Under the pieces are notes generated by a model. That model saw only the letters and a program-made list of their open reading frames with translations, did not search any database and was not told the origin of the DNA. Made by a program: the position numbers and the translations under genes. From Subdoligranulum variabile (lineage in GTDB: Bacteria > Bacillota > Clostridia > Oscillospirales > Ruminococcaceae), in contig SFOX01000026.1 in the NCBI GenBank assembly GCA_004552305.1, forward strand, positions 1 through 40,804: DNA of 40,804 bases, given 5' to 3'. Shown in pieces: positions 6,371-14,990 of the stretch (positions are counted from its first letter, which is position 1; each line of letters opens with the position of its first letter).

Positions 6371-8158
6371 TTAACGCTGCAGCGGGGCGCATTTTGCCTG
6401 CAGCCACGCCTTTTCTTCCTCGTTCAGGCGGGGGCTTAAGGTTTCGTACACGCGGGCGTGGTAGTCGTTCAGCCAATCCAGCTGGGCGCGGCTCAGCTCA
6501 TCGACCAGCACCGGCTCGGTGGAGATGGGTACCATCGTCAGCGGGGCAAAGCCCAGCCAGTGTCCGTACTGGTTTTCGCCAAGGTCCACGCACTCCAGCT
6601 CGTTCTCAATGCGGATGCCGACCTCGTCGGTTTCGTAGACGCCCGGCTCATCGGTGATGGTCATACCGGGCTTGAACACCACGGCGTTGTTGGGGCGCAG
6701 GCTCTGCGGACCCTCGTGTACGCCGGAGATAAAGCCCACACCGTGACCGGTGCCGCAGCGGTAGTTGATCTTGTGCTGCCACAGCGGACCGCGGGCAAAG
6801 CTGTCCAGCGCAAAGCCGGTGCAGTAGTCCAAAAATACCGCGCGCGCCATATCAATGTGGCTTTGCAGCGTCCAGGTGTAGTAGCGGCGCTCGTTGTCGG
6901 TCAGCGGACCGACGGGGTAGGTGCGGGTGATGTCGGTGGTGCCGCAGTCGTACTGACCGCCGTTGTCCACCAGCAAAAAGCCCTTGCGCTCGATGACGCT
7001 GTTGACCTCGCCCTCGGCGTGGTAGTGCATCATGGCGGCGTTGGTACCGTAGGCGGCAATGGTGGAGAAGCTGTCCTCAAAATAGCCGGGCATTTCGGCG
7101 CGGCGCTTTTGCAGCATGGTGTCGATGTCGATCTCGGTCAGGGTCTTGCCCTCGGCCAGCGCCTTTTCCAGATCCATCTCAAAGCGCACCACGGCGACGC
7201 CGTCGCGGATGTGGCATTCGCGGATGTTTTTCAGCTCGGTTTCGTTTTTGATGCCCTTCAGCGCAAAAATCGGGTCGGCGCCCGCCACGGTCTTGTGGGC
7301 GCACAGGGCGGTGTACAGGTCGTAGTTGGTGGCTTTTTCGTCCGCGACAAACACCTCGTCGGCGGGCAGCGCCTGCACGGCGGGCAGCAGCTCGGTGTAA
7401 TCGCGCAGGGTCACGCCGTTTTCCGCCAGCGTGGCGGCGTCGGCGTCGGACAGGCGACCCGGCGCGATAAACAGCGTGCAGGCGTCCTTGGTGACCAGCG
7501 CGTAGGCGACTGCCAGCGGGGTGCAGGGCAGGTCGTTGGCGCGCAGGTTCAGCAGCCAGCCCACGCAGTCCAGCCCGGTGACCGCCAAGGCGGTGGCACC
7601 CTGCTTGGCCAGCTCGGCGCGCACCATGGCGATGCGGTCGGCGGCGGTCGCGCCGGTCTGGGCGGGGGTCAGCAGACGGCAGGGGGTGGCGGGCAGCGCG
7701 GGGCGGGCAGCGTTTGCCTCCCACACGGCGTCGTAGACGTTCAGACTTTTCAGCGCAGCACCGCTCTTTTTCAGGGCAGCAGCGTAGTCGTTCGCCACAG
7801 CGGCAGGCACGCAGCTGCCGTCCAGCAGCAGGGTTTCGCCCGCGGCAAAGTGGGCGGTCAGGTATTCGGCAACGGTCGGCACGCCCGCAGAGCCTGCGTG
7901 CATACACTCGATCTCGGTGCCTGCCAGCTGCTTGTCGCCCTGCACATAGAAGCGTCCGTCGCACCACAGGGCGCTGCCGGTTTTGGTGACCACGAGGGTG
8001 GCGTTTTCGCCGGTAAAGCCGGAAAACCACATCAGTGCGTTATAATGTTCGGGCAGGTATTCGCTGCAATGGGGGTCGCTGGTCATGATCAGCACACCGT
8101 CGCCGCCGTTTGCCTTGGCAGCGGCACGCAGCGCGGAAATTTTTTCGTTTGTCGTCAT
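6371..8158 (-). CDS. Aminopeptidase P family protein (Xaa-Pro aminopeptidase, M24B)
   Basis: Removes N-terminal residues preceding proline; cytoplasmic, with two metal ions. The 595 residues match the long, three-domain form: two creatinase-like N-terminal domains (about 1-300) and a C-terminal pita-bread catalytic domain. Visible metal ligands are the two Asp in VDNGGQYDCGTTDITRTYP, the His in GTGHGVGF, and the Glu residues in TDEPGVY and IRIENELE. VHEGPQSLRP is also typical. AAAAGGAAG precedes the ATG. It has its own extended -10 promoter (8192-8220) and no obvious terminator before the gdhA promoter 100 bp downstream, so it may partly read into gdhA. A role in peptide nutrition fits the neighbouring glutamate dehydrogenase but is inference. 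Confidence 0.93.
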   Translation of the reverse strand: MTTNEKISALRAAAKANGGDGVLIMTSDPHCSEYLPEHYNALMWFSGFTGENATLVVTKTGSALWCDGRFYVQGDKQLAGTEIECMHAGSAGVPTVAEYLTAHFAAGETLLLDGSCVPAAVANDYAAALKKSGAALKSLNVYDAVWEANAARPALPATPCRLLTPAQTGATAADRIAMVRAELAKQGATALAVTGLDCVGWLLNLRANDLPCTPLAVAYALVTKDACTLFIAPGRLSDADAATLAENGVTLRDYTELLPAVQALPADEVFVADEKATNYDLYTALCAHKTVAGADPIFALKGIKNETELKNIRECHIRDGVAVVRFEMDLEKALAEGKTLTEIDIDTMLQKRRAEMPGYFEDSFSTIAAYGTNAAMMHYHAEGEVNSVIERKGFLLVDNGGQYDCGTTDITRTYPVGPLTDNERRYYTWTLQSHIDMARAVFLDYCTGFALDSFARGPLWQHKINYRCGTGHGVGFISGVHEGPQSLRPNNAVVFKPGMTITDEPGVYETDEVGIRIENELECVDLGENQYGHWLGFAPLTMVPISTEPVLVDELSRAQLDWLNDYHARVYETLSPRLNEEEKAWLQAKCAPLQR

Positions 8159-8191
8159 AGTGGATACTTCCTTTTATAATGGTTTGTGTTT

Positions 8192-8220
8192 ATGATAGCA
8201 CAAATCGCGGGAATTGGGAA
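8192..8220 (-). promoter_or_regulatory. Promoter of the aminopeptidase P gene, extended -10
   Basis: Minus-strand -35 TTCCCA (8215-8220, weak), 17-bp spacer, TGC before -10 TATCAT (8192-8197), 33 bp upstream of the ATG. Confidence 0.55.
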
Positions 8221-8735
8221 CAGAAATTGAAATAATAGATAAGAAATAATAGATAATAGATAATAAATAGGGTGCGCCCGCCGCGCGGGCGCGTTTTGAA
8301 AAAGATACCGATTCCAACCGGACGTTTTGCGGCAACGTGAATCCCATAGGTACTTCGTAGGGGCGGGGCACGCCCCGCCCGCGATATATGGGAAACAACG
8401 AACTTGCGGGTTGGTTTGTAGGGGCGAGCATTGCTCGCCCGCAGGGTTTACCCGTCAGTTTGATTTGCCGGGATGACTGCGCGGGCGGTCAATGACCGCC
8501 CCTACGGGGTGGTGATTTGTTTGCTGCCATATTCCTTGAAAATATGGTATTTCCGGCAGGTTTGTAGGGGACGCATAGATGCGTCCCGTGCGGTTTTGCC
8601 GATATATCGTAATATCCGCGCGGCTGCAACGGGCGGCATATATGCCGCCCCTACAAATGACCCGCAAAATTGCCATCACCGCAAAACGCGCGGCGGACAC
8701 TCCTTCTTTCTTATTTCTTATTTCTTATTTAGATA
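8216..8735. repeat. Intergenic block of both palindromic repeat families
   Basis: Between the divergent aminopeptidase and ECF genes. An A+T tract of TTATCT-type units (8226-8270) runs into the G+C palindrome GCGCCCGCCGCGCGGGCGC (8273-8291). Then come GTAGGG-frame palindromes: a GGGCGGGG type (8360-8380), GGCGAGCATTGCTCGCC (8422-8438), GGCGGTCAATGACCGCC (reverse orientation, near 8484-8500), and the paired unit 8559-8657 with GGGACGCATAGATGCGTCCC and GGGCGGCATATATGCCGCCC. A second A+T tract (TTTCTTATTTCTTATTTC, near 8703-8730) ends the block. No gene seen. Confidence 0.8.
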
Positions 8736-8738
8736 CCC

Positions 8739-8767
8739 TTGTTTTCCTGCGCGGTTTGTGCTATCCT
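8739..8767 (+). promoter_or_regulatory. Promoter of the ECF S-component gene, extended -10
   Basis: Plus-strand -35 TTGTTT (8739-8744), 17-bp spacer, TGC then -10 TATCCT (8762-8767). The leader to the start is ~70 nt, too short for the common vitamin riboswitches, and none was recognised. Confidence 0.6.
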
Positions 8768-8841
8768 AAAACCGGGCTTGCGCCCAAATATTGCGCTGTA
8801 CTTCCGATATGTAGAAGACGGCAGCAGGAGGAAAATTGAAT

Positions 8842-9453
8842 ATGAAAAACCGTACCAACGTCCGTTGGCTGACCCAGATCGCTCTGCTGGCAGCCATTCT
8901 GCTTGTGCTGAACTACACCCCGCTGGGTTACCTGCAGGTGGGTCCGCTGTCGGCATCGCTGCTGACGGTGCCGGTTGCCATCGGTGCCATCACCATGGGT
9001 CCCGCCGCGGGTGCGCTGTTGGGCGCCTTGTTCGGCGTCACCAGCTTTATGCAGGCCCTGCAGGGCAAAAGCGTGATGGGCGGCGCCCTGTTCGCCGCCA
9101 GCCCCGCGGGCTACTTTGTCGTCAGCGTTATCGGGCGCGTGCTGATGGGTCTGTGCGTCGGTCTGATTTTTGCCGCGCTGCAAAAGGCTCTGCCCAAAAA
9201 AGAAAAGCTGACCTGCTACATTGCCGCGTTCTGCGCACCCTTCCTGAACACGGTGTTCTATATGGGGTTGCTGGTCGCCATCTTCTACAACAGTGAATTT
9301 GTGCAGAACCTCGCCGCCAAAAAGGGCGCGACCAACCCGCTGATGTTCATCGTGCTGGTGGTCGGCGTGCAGGCGGTCATCGAATGGTGCGTTTGCTGCG
9401 CCGTTGCGGGTACCATCGCGCTGCCCGTGCGCAAATATATGAAAAACAACTAA
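8842..9453 (+). CDS. ECF transporter S component (substrate unknown)
   Basis: Integral membrane substrate-binding subunit of an energy-coupling-factor importer, 203 residues with about six hydrophobic helices. The N-terminal pattern (basic start, hydrophobic helix ending in LGYL, then a second helix with MGPAAGALLGALFGVTS) is typical of S components for vitamins. No ATPase (EcfA) or EcfT gene is nearby, so it would share a common module encoded elsewhere. AGGAGG at 8826-8831 is 10 nt before the chosen ATG; a TTG two codons earlier, 4 nt from the site, is possible. It is the only confident plus-strand gene in the window, monocistronic, with a strong terminator at 9476-9514. Riboflavin, pantothenate or folate types are plausible, but nothing in the sequence decides. 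Confidence 0.85.
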   Translation: MKNRTNVRWLTQIALLAAILLVLNYTPLGYLQVGPLSASLLTVPVAIGAITMGPAAGALLGALFGVTSFMQALQGKSVMGGALFAASPAGYFVVSVIGRVLMGLCVGLIFAALQKALPKKEKLTCYIAAFCAPFLNTVFYMGLLVAIFYNSEFVQNLAAKKGATNPLMFIVLVVGVQAVIEWCVCCAVAGTIALPVRKYMKNN

Positions 9454-9475
9454 GCTTCGATAAATCGTTACAGAA

Positions 9476-9514
9476 ACACCCCCGCCGCATATACATGCGG
9501 CGGGGGTGTTTTTA
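9476..9514. terminator. Strong, probably bidirectional terminator
   Basis: Stem ACACCCCCGCCGCAT / ATGCGGCGGGGGTGT with a 4-nt loop. TTTTTAT follows on the plus strand (for the ECF gene) and TTTCTG on the minus strand (for the small membrane gene). Confidence 0.88.
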
Positions 9515-9519
9515 TCCCA

Positions 9520-9744
9520 TCACGCGGTTTTCAGCATTTCGTAGGCGACCAGCACCAGCAGCAGCGGCAGCGCCAGCTTGATCAAACTACCTACCACCGC
9601 CCCGATGATCAGCAGCGGCAGCGCCACCACCATCAGCAGGCAGGCAATGATCTTCGCCGCGCCCCACGCAAGGTGCAGCGCCAAGCCGATGCTTTTCACA
9701 CCCAGCCAGCAAAAAATCGCTACAACCAAAATCGTAAAAATCAT
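9520..9744 (-). CDS. Small hydrophobic membrane protein, unknown function
   Basis: A 74-residue protein that is almost entirely hydrophobic: an N-terminal helix (about 2-22), then a long stretch (about 30-66) that could form two more helices, ending in a short polar tail (YEMLKTA). AAGGAAGGG sits a good distance before the ATG, and the gene ends 6 bp from the shared terminator, which argues that it is real. I recognise no family. It lies convergent with the ECF gene and 75 bp downstream of the large glycosyltransferase stop, so it is probably transcribed alone or by read-in. Confidence 0.6.
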   Translation of the reverse strand: MIFTILVVAIFCWLGVKSIGLALHLAWGAAKIIACLLMVVALPLLIIGAVVGSLIKLALPLLLVLVAYEMLKTA

Positions 9745-9818
9745 AAGTATTCCCTTCCTTTTTAAGTACGACCTTCTTATTCTATACTACGAGTCAGCCG
9801 CCCCGTTTTTTTCACGGC

Positions 9819-12770
9819 TCAATAAAATCCGTAGCTCGGCAAAATTTCCAGGCTCTGCCACCACAGGCGCGGCACCGGCACACCCGCCAGCGCGGGGTAG
9901 TACCAGACAAACAAAATCAGCGATACACCGCACAAAGCTGCCGCCACACCCTTGGCGGCGCGCTCGCTGGGCAGGCGTGCCAGCACCAGCACAATGCCCG
10001 CCAAGCAGAACATCATCCCGGGAAAATAATGGTACTGGAAGGTGCAGCGGGTCACCAGCATCCACGGCAGCATCTGCGCGGCGTACAGCACCAGCACCGC
10101 CGCGCCCTGTCGGCTGCCCCGCCCCGAAACCATACGCCAGAAGATCCACAGCAGGCACAAAAGCCCCGCGCAGCAAAGCACCGGACCCGCCAGCCCCGCA
10201 ATGCTGGCGCGGACATCGCCGGTCAGCGCGCGGTTCTGGTAGTACCACACCGGGCGCAGCCCCAAAAGCCAGCTGTACCAGCGGCTTTCAAAGGGGTGGG
10301 TCGCCTTCAGCTGTGCATGGTAGCGGTACATCGAAAGCTGGCACTGCCACCACTGCGCCAGCCCAAACCCCGGGTCGCGCCAACGGTACGGCAGGTAGGA
10401 TGCCAGATAAATTGCCAGCGGCAGCACCACATAAAAACCCACGCCGCCCGCCGCCGCGGCGGCAAATTCGCGCCCGAAGCCGGGCAGGTTCTGGCGGCGG
10501 TGCAGGTACAAAACGCCCAGATACAGCACCGCCAGCCCCGCCCCGGCGTAGATGCCCGTCCACTTGGCGGCGCACCCCAGCCCGAACGCAGCCCCACCCA
10601 GCGCCATCGGCAGCAGTGAGCGCAGCACGCCCTTTTGCAGCACGCTTTGGCAGTACCACACCATACAGTGTGCGCCCAGCAGGATAAAAAATGTCGCGTA
10701 TACGTCAATTGTTGCCATTCGGCTTTGCGCAAAGCGCATAAAATCCAGCGCCAGCAGCACCCCTGCCACAGCGCCCAGCCAGCGCTTGCCGGTCAGGCGG
10801 CGGGCAAAGCACCACGCCAGCGGCACCAGCAGCACGCCGAACAGCGTACCCGCAAACCGCCAGCCGAAGCCGGTCATCCCAAACAGTGCAATGCCCAGCA
10901 TAATGCAGTCCTTGCCCAAGGGCGGGTGGGTGGTTTCGTACACGGGCAGGGCGTGCAGCTGCTCGTAGCCCGTGCGCGCGTGGTAGATCTCGTCAAAATA
11001 CATACTGTTCAGCTGGCTGATTTTTGTCGGTACAGCGTCCGGTTCATCAAACGCCGCCCCGCCGCCGCGCACGGTCACCGCCCCGGCATCCCCGCGCAGG
11101 CTCACCTCAAACAGCTGCGCGTTTTCCACCGTGATGTGCAAAACTTCGCCCGCCGCTGCACGCAGATCGTGGCTCGTCCAGCAAAAACAGCTGCTGTAGT
11201 CCAGCGGCTGCTCCAGCAAAAGTTCGCCCGCCGCATCGGTAACGCGCACACTGCCGCCGCCCGAAATACCCGGGTACAGCCAGACCCCGCGCACCGCCTG
11301 CTGCGGCGTGACCTCCACCGTCACCGCCGTGTCGGTGGCATCCAGCGGGTTTTGCGGCGCGGTCATACTGCCCAGATAGCAAAAGCTCACGGCGGCAGTC
11401 GCCAGCGTAAGCGCCGCCAGCGAAAGCCGCTCCCGCCGTTGCCAGCGCGGGCAGGGCGCGGGCGCTTCCAGCCAGTTTTGTGCGAAGGAACGTTCTTTTA
11501 TAAGTGGTGCGCTATGCCCGTTGACGGCAATATCCCACACCGCAAAGCCCAGCAGCAAAAAGCAGAGCGTTTCGCCCAAGCCGCCCAGCAGGGTAATTTC
11601 CCGCCCGACGGCGCTGCCCAGCCACATATCGTCGGTGTCCACCACGGTGTACGCCACCGCCAAATTCAAAAAGCTCGTCAGCGAAAACCCCACCGCCGCC
11701 GCATACACGCGGATGTCCTTCCACCGCACCGCCGCCAAAAGCAGCACCGCCACGGTGGGGAGCAGATACCGCTCGTGCATACAGTGCGCCAGCGTAAAGA
11801 CGCCCGCGCCGTAAAAGCCCGCCAGCAGCAGCGGCGAAAACCGCCCCTGCACAGCGCTGCGGTAGGCAAAAAGCGCCATCGACGCCGTGACCAGCAGCAG
11901 CCCCAGCATTCCCAAGGTGCGCCAGCTTATGCCGCCCAAGGCGGGCGCGTAGATGCTTTGCCAGTTGCCGCCCAGCGCCGCCAGCCAGTTGAAGGCATTG
12001 ACCGACGCATACGGGTAGCTGCTGACCGTGCCGGCGTACTTGCCCAGCAAGCCGGGCAGCAGCCCGCGAAGCCCAAAAAACGGCAGCCCCGCCGCCAGCA
12101 CCGGCAGCACCGCCAGCGCCGCGCCGACAAAGCACCGCCCAAAGGCGCGCAGACGATCCTGCTCCAGCACGATGCCCGCCAAAAAACAGGCGGCCAGCAC
12201 GGGACCAAACAGCAGCGCCTGCGGCTTGATGCTCAGCGCCATGCCGTAAAAAATTGCCGCAGGCAGGTATTTTTTGGTTTCCAGCAGCAAAAAGCAGAGC
12301 AAGATCGGCAGTGTGAATGCCCCGTCGATCTGCTTCCAGACGGCGGTGTCAAACAGCGCGGCGGGGTGAAACGCCGCAAATGCCGTCAGGCAAAGCACGC
12401 CCCGCCCGTCCGGCAGGCAGCGCTGCCCCAGCTGCGCCACCAGCCACGCGGCGGCGCAATCACAAACGGCAGGCACAAACGCCAGCAGCATTTTAAACGC
12501 TGCACCGTCAAAATCCAACTCAAAGATTTTTTGCACCACGCCGACCGCGCCCAGCACATACAGGTAGCCGGGCGGGTAGTCGGCAAAATAGCCCTCGCTG
12601 TAAAAGGCGGCGGGACCGGTCTGCGCCATTTTGGCAGCCCACGCGCCAAAGCAGCCCATATCGTAGGAGTAGCCCGCCGTTACAGCCGCCAGCAGCAGCC
12701 GCAGCACAAAAGCGCCCCCCAGCACAAGCCAGAGAGCGCCCTTATTCAGTTTTTTACACTGAACCGTCAT
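9819..12770 (-). CDS. Double GT-C glycosyltransferase (GT87-like half plus PMT/GT39 half)
   Basis: Very large polytopic membrane protein of 983 residues that looks like two GT-C enzymes in one chain. The N-terminal half (about 1-420) has some ten hydrophobic segments and the loop YSYDMGCFGAW...YPPGYLY, resembling polyprenyl-phosphate mannosyltransferases. Residues ~470-590 look like a soluble beta-rich domain. The C-terminal half starts with the protein-O-mannosyltransferase signature DEIYHARTG...THPPLGK (near 595-625), whose acidic pair is catalytic in that family, followed by further helices. Such enzymes use a lipid-linked sugar on the outer membrane face; the acceptor is unknown. The start is 4 nt after the cysS stop, with no strong ribosome binding site, suggesting translation coupled to cysS. 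Confidence 0.85.
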   Translation of the reverse strand: MTVQCKKLNKGALWLVLGGAFVLRLLLAAVTAGYSYDMGCFGAWAAKMAQTGPAAFYSEGYFADYPPGYLYVLGAVGVVQKIFELDFDGAAFKMLLAFVPAVCDCAAAWLVAQLGQRCLPDGRGVLCLTAFAAFHPAALFDTAVWKQIDGAFTLPILLCFLLLETKKYLPAAIFYGMALSIKPQALLFGPVLAACFLAGIVLEQDRLRAFGRCFVGAALAVLPVLAAGLPFFGLRGLLPGLLGKYAGTVSSYPYASVNAFNWLAALGGNWQSIYAPALGGISWRTLGMLGLLLVTASMALFAYRSAVQGRFSPLLLAGFYGAGVFTLAHCMHERYLLPTVAVLLLAAVRWKDIRVYAAAVGFSLTSFLNLAVAYTVVDTDDMWLGSAVGREITLLGGLGETLCFLLLGFAVWDIAVNGHSAPLIKERSFAQNWLEAPAPCPRWQRRERLSLAALTLATAAVSFCYLGSMTAPQNPLDATDTAVTVEVTPQQAVRGVWLYPGISGGGSVRVTDAAGELLLEQPLDYSSCFCWTSHDLRAAAGEVLHITVENAQLFEVSLRGDAGAVTVRGGGAAFDEPDAVPTKISQLNSMYFDEIYHARTGYEQLHALPVYETTHPPLGKDCIMLGIALFGMTGFGWRFAGTLFGVLLVPLAWCFARRLTGKRWLGAVAGVLLALDFMRFAQSRMATIDVYATFFILLGAHCMVWYCQSVLQKGVLRSLLPMALGGAAFGLGCAAKWTGIYAGAGLAVLYLGVLYLHRRQNLPGFGREFAAAAAGGVGFYVVLPLAIYLASYLPYRWRDPGFGLAQWWQCQLSMYRYHAQLKATHPFESRWYSWLLGLRPVWYYQNRALTGDVRASIAGLAGPVLCCAGLLCLLWIFWRMVSGRGSRQGAAVLVLYAAQMLPWMLVTRCTFQYHYFPGMMFCLAGIVLVLARLPSERAAKGVAAALCGVSLILFVWYYPALAGVPVPRLWWQSLEILPSYGFY

Positions 12771-12774
12771 ATTT

Positions 12775-14172
12775 TTACAGTTTTGCGATTTTGGGACCTT
12801 GGGCGGTGTCGGTGACGCTCCAGCCCATTTCGGTCAATTGTGCGCGAATTTCATCGGCACGCGCCCAGTTTTTTGCCTTTTTGGCGGCGGCGCGCTCCTC
12901 GACCAAGGCGGTGACCTCGGCGGGGATGCTGTCGGTCTTTTTGCGGTTGTACATCAGCCCCAGCACGCCGGTCAGCTCGTCAAAGGTTTTGGCGGCGGTT
13001 TCCAGCGAAGCCTTGTCGGCAGCGTCGGACAGCGTGTTGATGTCCTTGACCAGCTCAAACACAGCGGCCAGCGCGTCGGGGGTGTTCAGGTCGTCGTCCA
13101 TGGCGGTCTTGAACTTATTGCGCGCTGCTTCGCACTTTTCCACCAGCGTGGTGTCGGTGCCGTGGGCGTGTTCGATGGCAAAATCCAGGTTGTCGCGGCA
13201 GGTGTACAGGCGCTCCAGGCTGTTTTTGCAGCTCTCGATCAGCTCCACGGTGTAGTTCAGCGGCATACGGTAGCCCGCCGTCAGCATAAAGTAGCGGATC
13301 GGCTCGTAGCCGTACTTGTCGGCAATTTCGCGCACGGTAAAGAAGTTGTTCGCGCTCTTGGACATTTTTTCGTTGTTGATGTTCAAAAAGCCGTTGTGCA
13401 TCCAGTAGCGGCTGAAGGTGCAGCCGTTGGCGCACTCGCTCTGCGCGATCTCGTTTTCGTGGTGGGGGAAGATCAGGTCCTGCCCGCCCGCGTGCAGGTC
13501 AATGGTTTTGCCCAGATGCTTGCGCGCCATGGCGCTGCACTCGATGTGCCAGCCGGGGCGACCGTGACCCCACGGGCTGTTCCAGAACGGCTCGCCGGGC
13601 TTGGCGGCCTTCCAGACGGCGAAGTCGGCGGGGTCCTCCTTCAGGTCATCGTCCATATTGCTGCGCAGGGCGCGGTTGCCGCTTTCCAAGTCGTCCAGAT
13701 TCAGGTGGCTCAGCTTGCCGTAGCCGGGGTCGGACTTGACGCGGAAATACACGTCGCCGTTGCGCGCCACATAGGCGTGACCGGAATCGATCAAATCCTT
13801 GACAGTGTGGATGATTTCGCCGATATGCTCGGTGGCGCGGGGGCGCACGGTGGGAGTCATCACGTTCAGCCCGTCGGAGTCCTTGATGTACTCCTCCTCA
13901 AAGCGGCGGGCGACCTGCTGCATATCGGTGCCTTCCTCTTGCCCCTTTTTGATCAGCTTATCGTCAATATCGGTGATGTTGGACACATAGTACACCTTGT
14001 TGCCGAGGTACTCTAAGTAACGGCGCAGCGTGTCAAACACGATCATGGGGCGGGCGTTGCCGATGTGGATATAGTTATACACGGTGGGACCGCAGACGTA
14101 GATGCGGTATTCACCGGGAACCTGCGGGGTAAATTCCTCTTTTTGGCGGGACATTGTATTAAAAATCTGCAT
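12775..14172 (-). CDS. cysS: Cysteinyl-tRNA synthetase
   Basis: Charges tRNA-Cys with cysteine; 465 residues, the normal length. Class I signatures are present: the HIGH-type motif IHIGNAR near residue 35 and KMSKS in NEKMSKSANNFF. The zinc-site residues are visible as the Cys in YVCGPTVYN, the Cys in HIECSAMARK and the His/Glu in FPHHENEIAQSE. The start at 14172 follows AAGGAAG at good spacing and a consensus promoter (14206-14234); an in-frame extension to 14331 crosses the promoter and the palindrome behind it and is rejected. The downstream glycosyltransferase starts 4 nt after its stop. Confidence 0.97.
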   Translation of the reverse strand: MQIFNTMSRQKEEFTPQVPGEYRIYVCGPTVYNYIHIGNARPMIVFDTLRRYLEYLGNKVYYVSNITDIDDKLIKKGQEEGTDMQQVARRFEEEYIKDSDGLNVMTPTVRPRATEHIGEIIHTVKDLIDSGHAYVARNGDVYFRVKSDPGYGKLSHLNLDDLESGNRALRSNMDDDLKEDPADFAVWKAAKPGEPFWNSPWGHGRPGWHIECSAMARKHLGKTIDLHAGGQDLIFPHHENEIAQSECANGCTFSRYWMHNGFLNINNEKMSKSANNFFTVREIADKYGYEPIRYFMLTAGYRMPLNYTVELIESCKNSLERLYTCRDNLDFAIEHAHGTDTTLVEKCEAARNKFKTAMDDDLNTPDALAAVFELVKDINTLSDAADKASLETAAKTFDELTGVLGLMYNRKKTDSIPAEVTALVEERAAAKKAKNWARADEIRAQLTEMGWSVTDTAQGPKIAKL

Positions 14173-14205
14173 AGTGCTTCTTCCTTTCCCAGTCATACTA
14201 GCTTT

Positions 14206-14234
14206 ATTATAGTCGCTATGGGGCAGGGTTGCAA
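14206..14234 (-). promoter_or_regulatory. Consensus promoter of cysS
   Basis: Minus-strand -35 TTGCAA (14229-14234), 17-bp spacer, -10 TATAAT (14206-14211), 33 bp upstream of the cysS ATG. No T-box leader is visible: the transcript would start only ~25 nt before the start codon. Confidence 0.8.
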
Positions 14235-14242
14235 GGGCAAGA

Positions 14243-14400
14243 CCGTATAATTCTAAGTGCCGATACGGCGCGCGAGGTGCGGCAGCTGCTAAGCCAAAAG
14301 CACAGGCAATACTTTGTGTATTGGCGAGCATTTTGGCAACGCAGATGCCGTGCCGCAGCCGCCGGAGCGGTGCTTAAGCCGTAAGGCGGGAATTATAAGG
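14243..14400. repeat. Long imperfect palindrome between pgsA and cysS
   Basis: About 158 bp that fold on themselves around 14323: outer arms CCGTATAATT and AATTATAAGG, middle arms with GGTGCGGCAGC / GCCGCAGCC, inner arms GCCAAAAGCAC...CAATAC / GTATTGGCG...TTTTGGC. Arms differ by scattered mismatches and G-U-compatible changes. No coding frame of its own. It lies just upstream of the cysS promoter and 12 bp after the pgsA stop; it could be a MITE-like insertion, a terminator-type structure or a folded RNA. Confidence 0.65.
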
Positions 14401-14411
14401 GGTTGCCCAAA

Positions 14412-14987
14412 TTATTTTGCCTGCATAAACAGCTTGCGGTTCTGCCACAGGTAAATGCCGCCCGAAAGCACGGTCGCGGCACCGCACAGCCAACACAGAA
14501 GCTGGGTGACCAGCCCCACGGCCATCGCGTCGGTGGGGTTTGCCAGCGCGGCGGCAAAGTAGTAGAACAGCACGGTCAGCATCTGCAGGACTGTCTTGAC
14601 CTTGCCCCACATATTGGCGGCAATGACGGTGCCGGTTTCGGCGGCGAGCATACGCACACCCGCCACGGCGAACTCGCGGAACAGAATGACCGCCAGCACC
14701 ACGGGGCTGCAGACGCCGCACGCCACCATATAGATAAAGGCGGCGGTGGTCAGGCACTTGTCCGCCAGCGGGTCCATAAACTTGCCGAAATCGGTGACAA
14801 GGTTATTTTTGCGCGCCAGATAGCCGTCCAGAAAGTCGGTAAAGCTGGCGGCGGCAAAGAGAATGCCGGCGATCAGCGCGAACGCGGGGTTAAAATCGGC
14901 GGTGCCGTAGCGGCTGCAAGCAGCAAACACCATAAAGACAGGTACCAGGATAACGCGCAGCATCGTCAATTTGTTGGGCAGATTCAT
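14412..14987 (-). CDS. pgsA: CDP-diacylglycerol-glycerol-3-phosphate 3-phosphatidyltransferase
   Basis: Membrane enzyme making phosphatidylglycerol phosphate, the committed step to phosphatidylglycerol and cardiolipin. The 191 residues and four to five hydrophobic helices are normal. The complete CDP-alcohol phosphotransferase motif D-x2-D-G-x2-A-R-x8-G-x3-D-x3-D is seen as DFLDGYLARKN...DFGKFMDPLADK (about residues 52-78). The start is 3 nt after the rimO TGA, with GGAGG inside the rimO tail, so the two are coupled; a rimO-pgsA order is common in Firmicutes. Transcription would run on into the palindrome at 14243-14400, which may end it. Confidence 0.95.
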   Translation of the reverse strand: MNLPNKLTMLRVILVPVFMVFAACSRYGTADFNPAFALIAGILFAAASFTDFLDGYLARKNNLVTDFGKFMDPLADKCLTTAAFIYMVACGVCSPVVLAVILFREFAVAGVRMLAAETGTVIAANMWGKVKTVLQMLTVLFYYFAAALANPTDAMAVGLVTQLLCWLCGAATVLSGGIYLWQNRKLFMQAK

Positions 14988-14990
14988 ACA

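Noticed and set aside
2713..8179. Long plus-strand open frames opposite the decarboxylase, gdhA and aminopeptidase genes (e.g. 2713-3816, 4461-6218, 6458-8179)
   Set aside because: They are antisense shadows created by G/C-rich third positions; they lack ribosome binding sites and family motifs, while the minus-strand genes are certain.
8768..8841. Vitamin riboswitch in the ECF gene leader
   Set aside because: The leader is only ~70 nt and holds just a small CTTCCGATATGTAGAAG hairpin; no known aptamer core is recognisable.
10635..12815. Plus-strand frame of 726 codons opposite the double glycosyltransferase
   Set aside because: Its composition is rich in Gln, His and Arg as expected from the antisense of a hydrophobic protein, and it has no start signal or domain.
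14173..14331. N-terminal extension of cysS, or a T-box leader
   Set aside because: A consensus promoter at 14206-14234 and a good ribosome binding site fix the start at 14172; the transcript would be too short upstream for a T-box.
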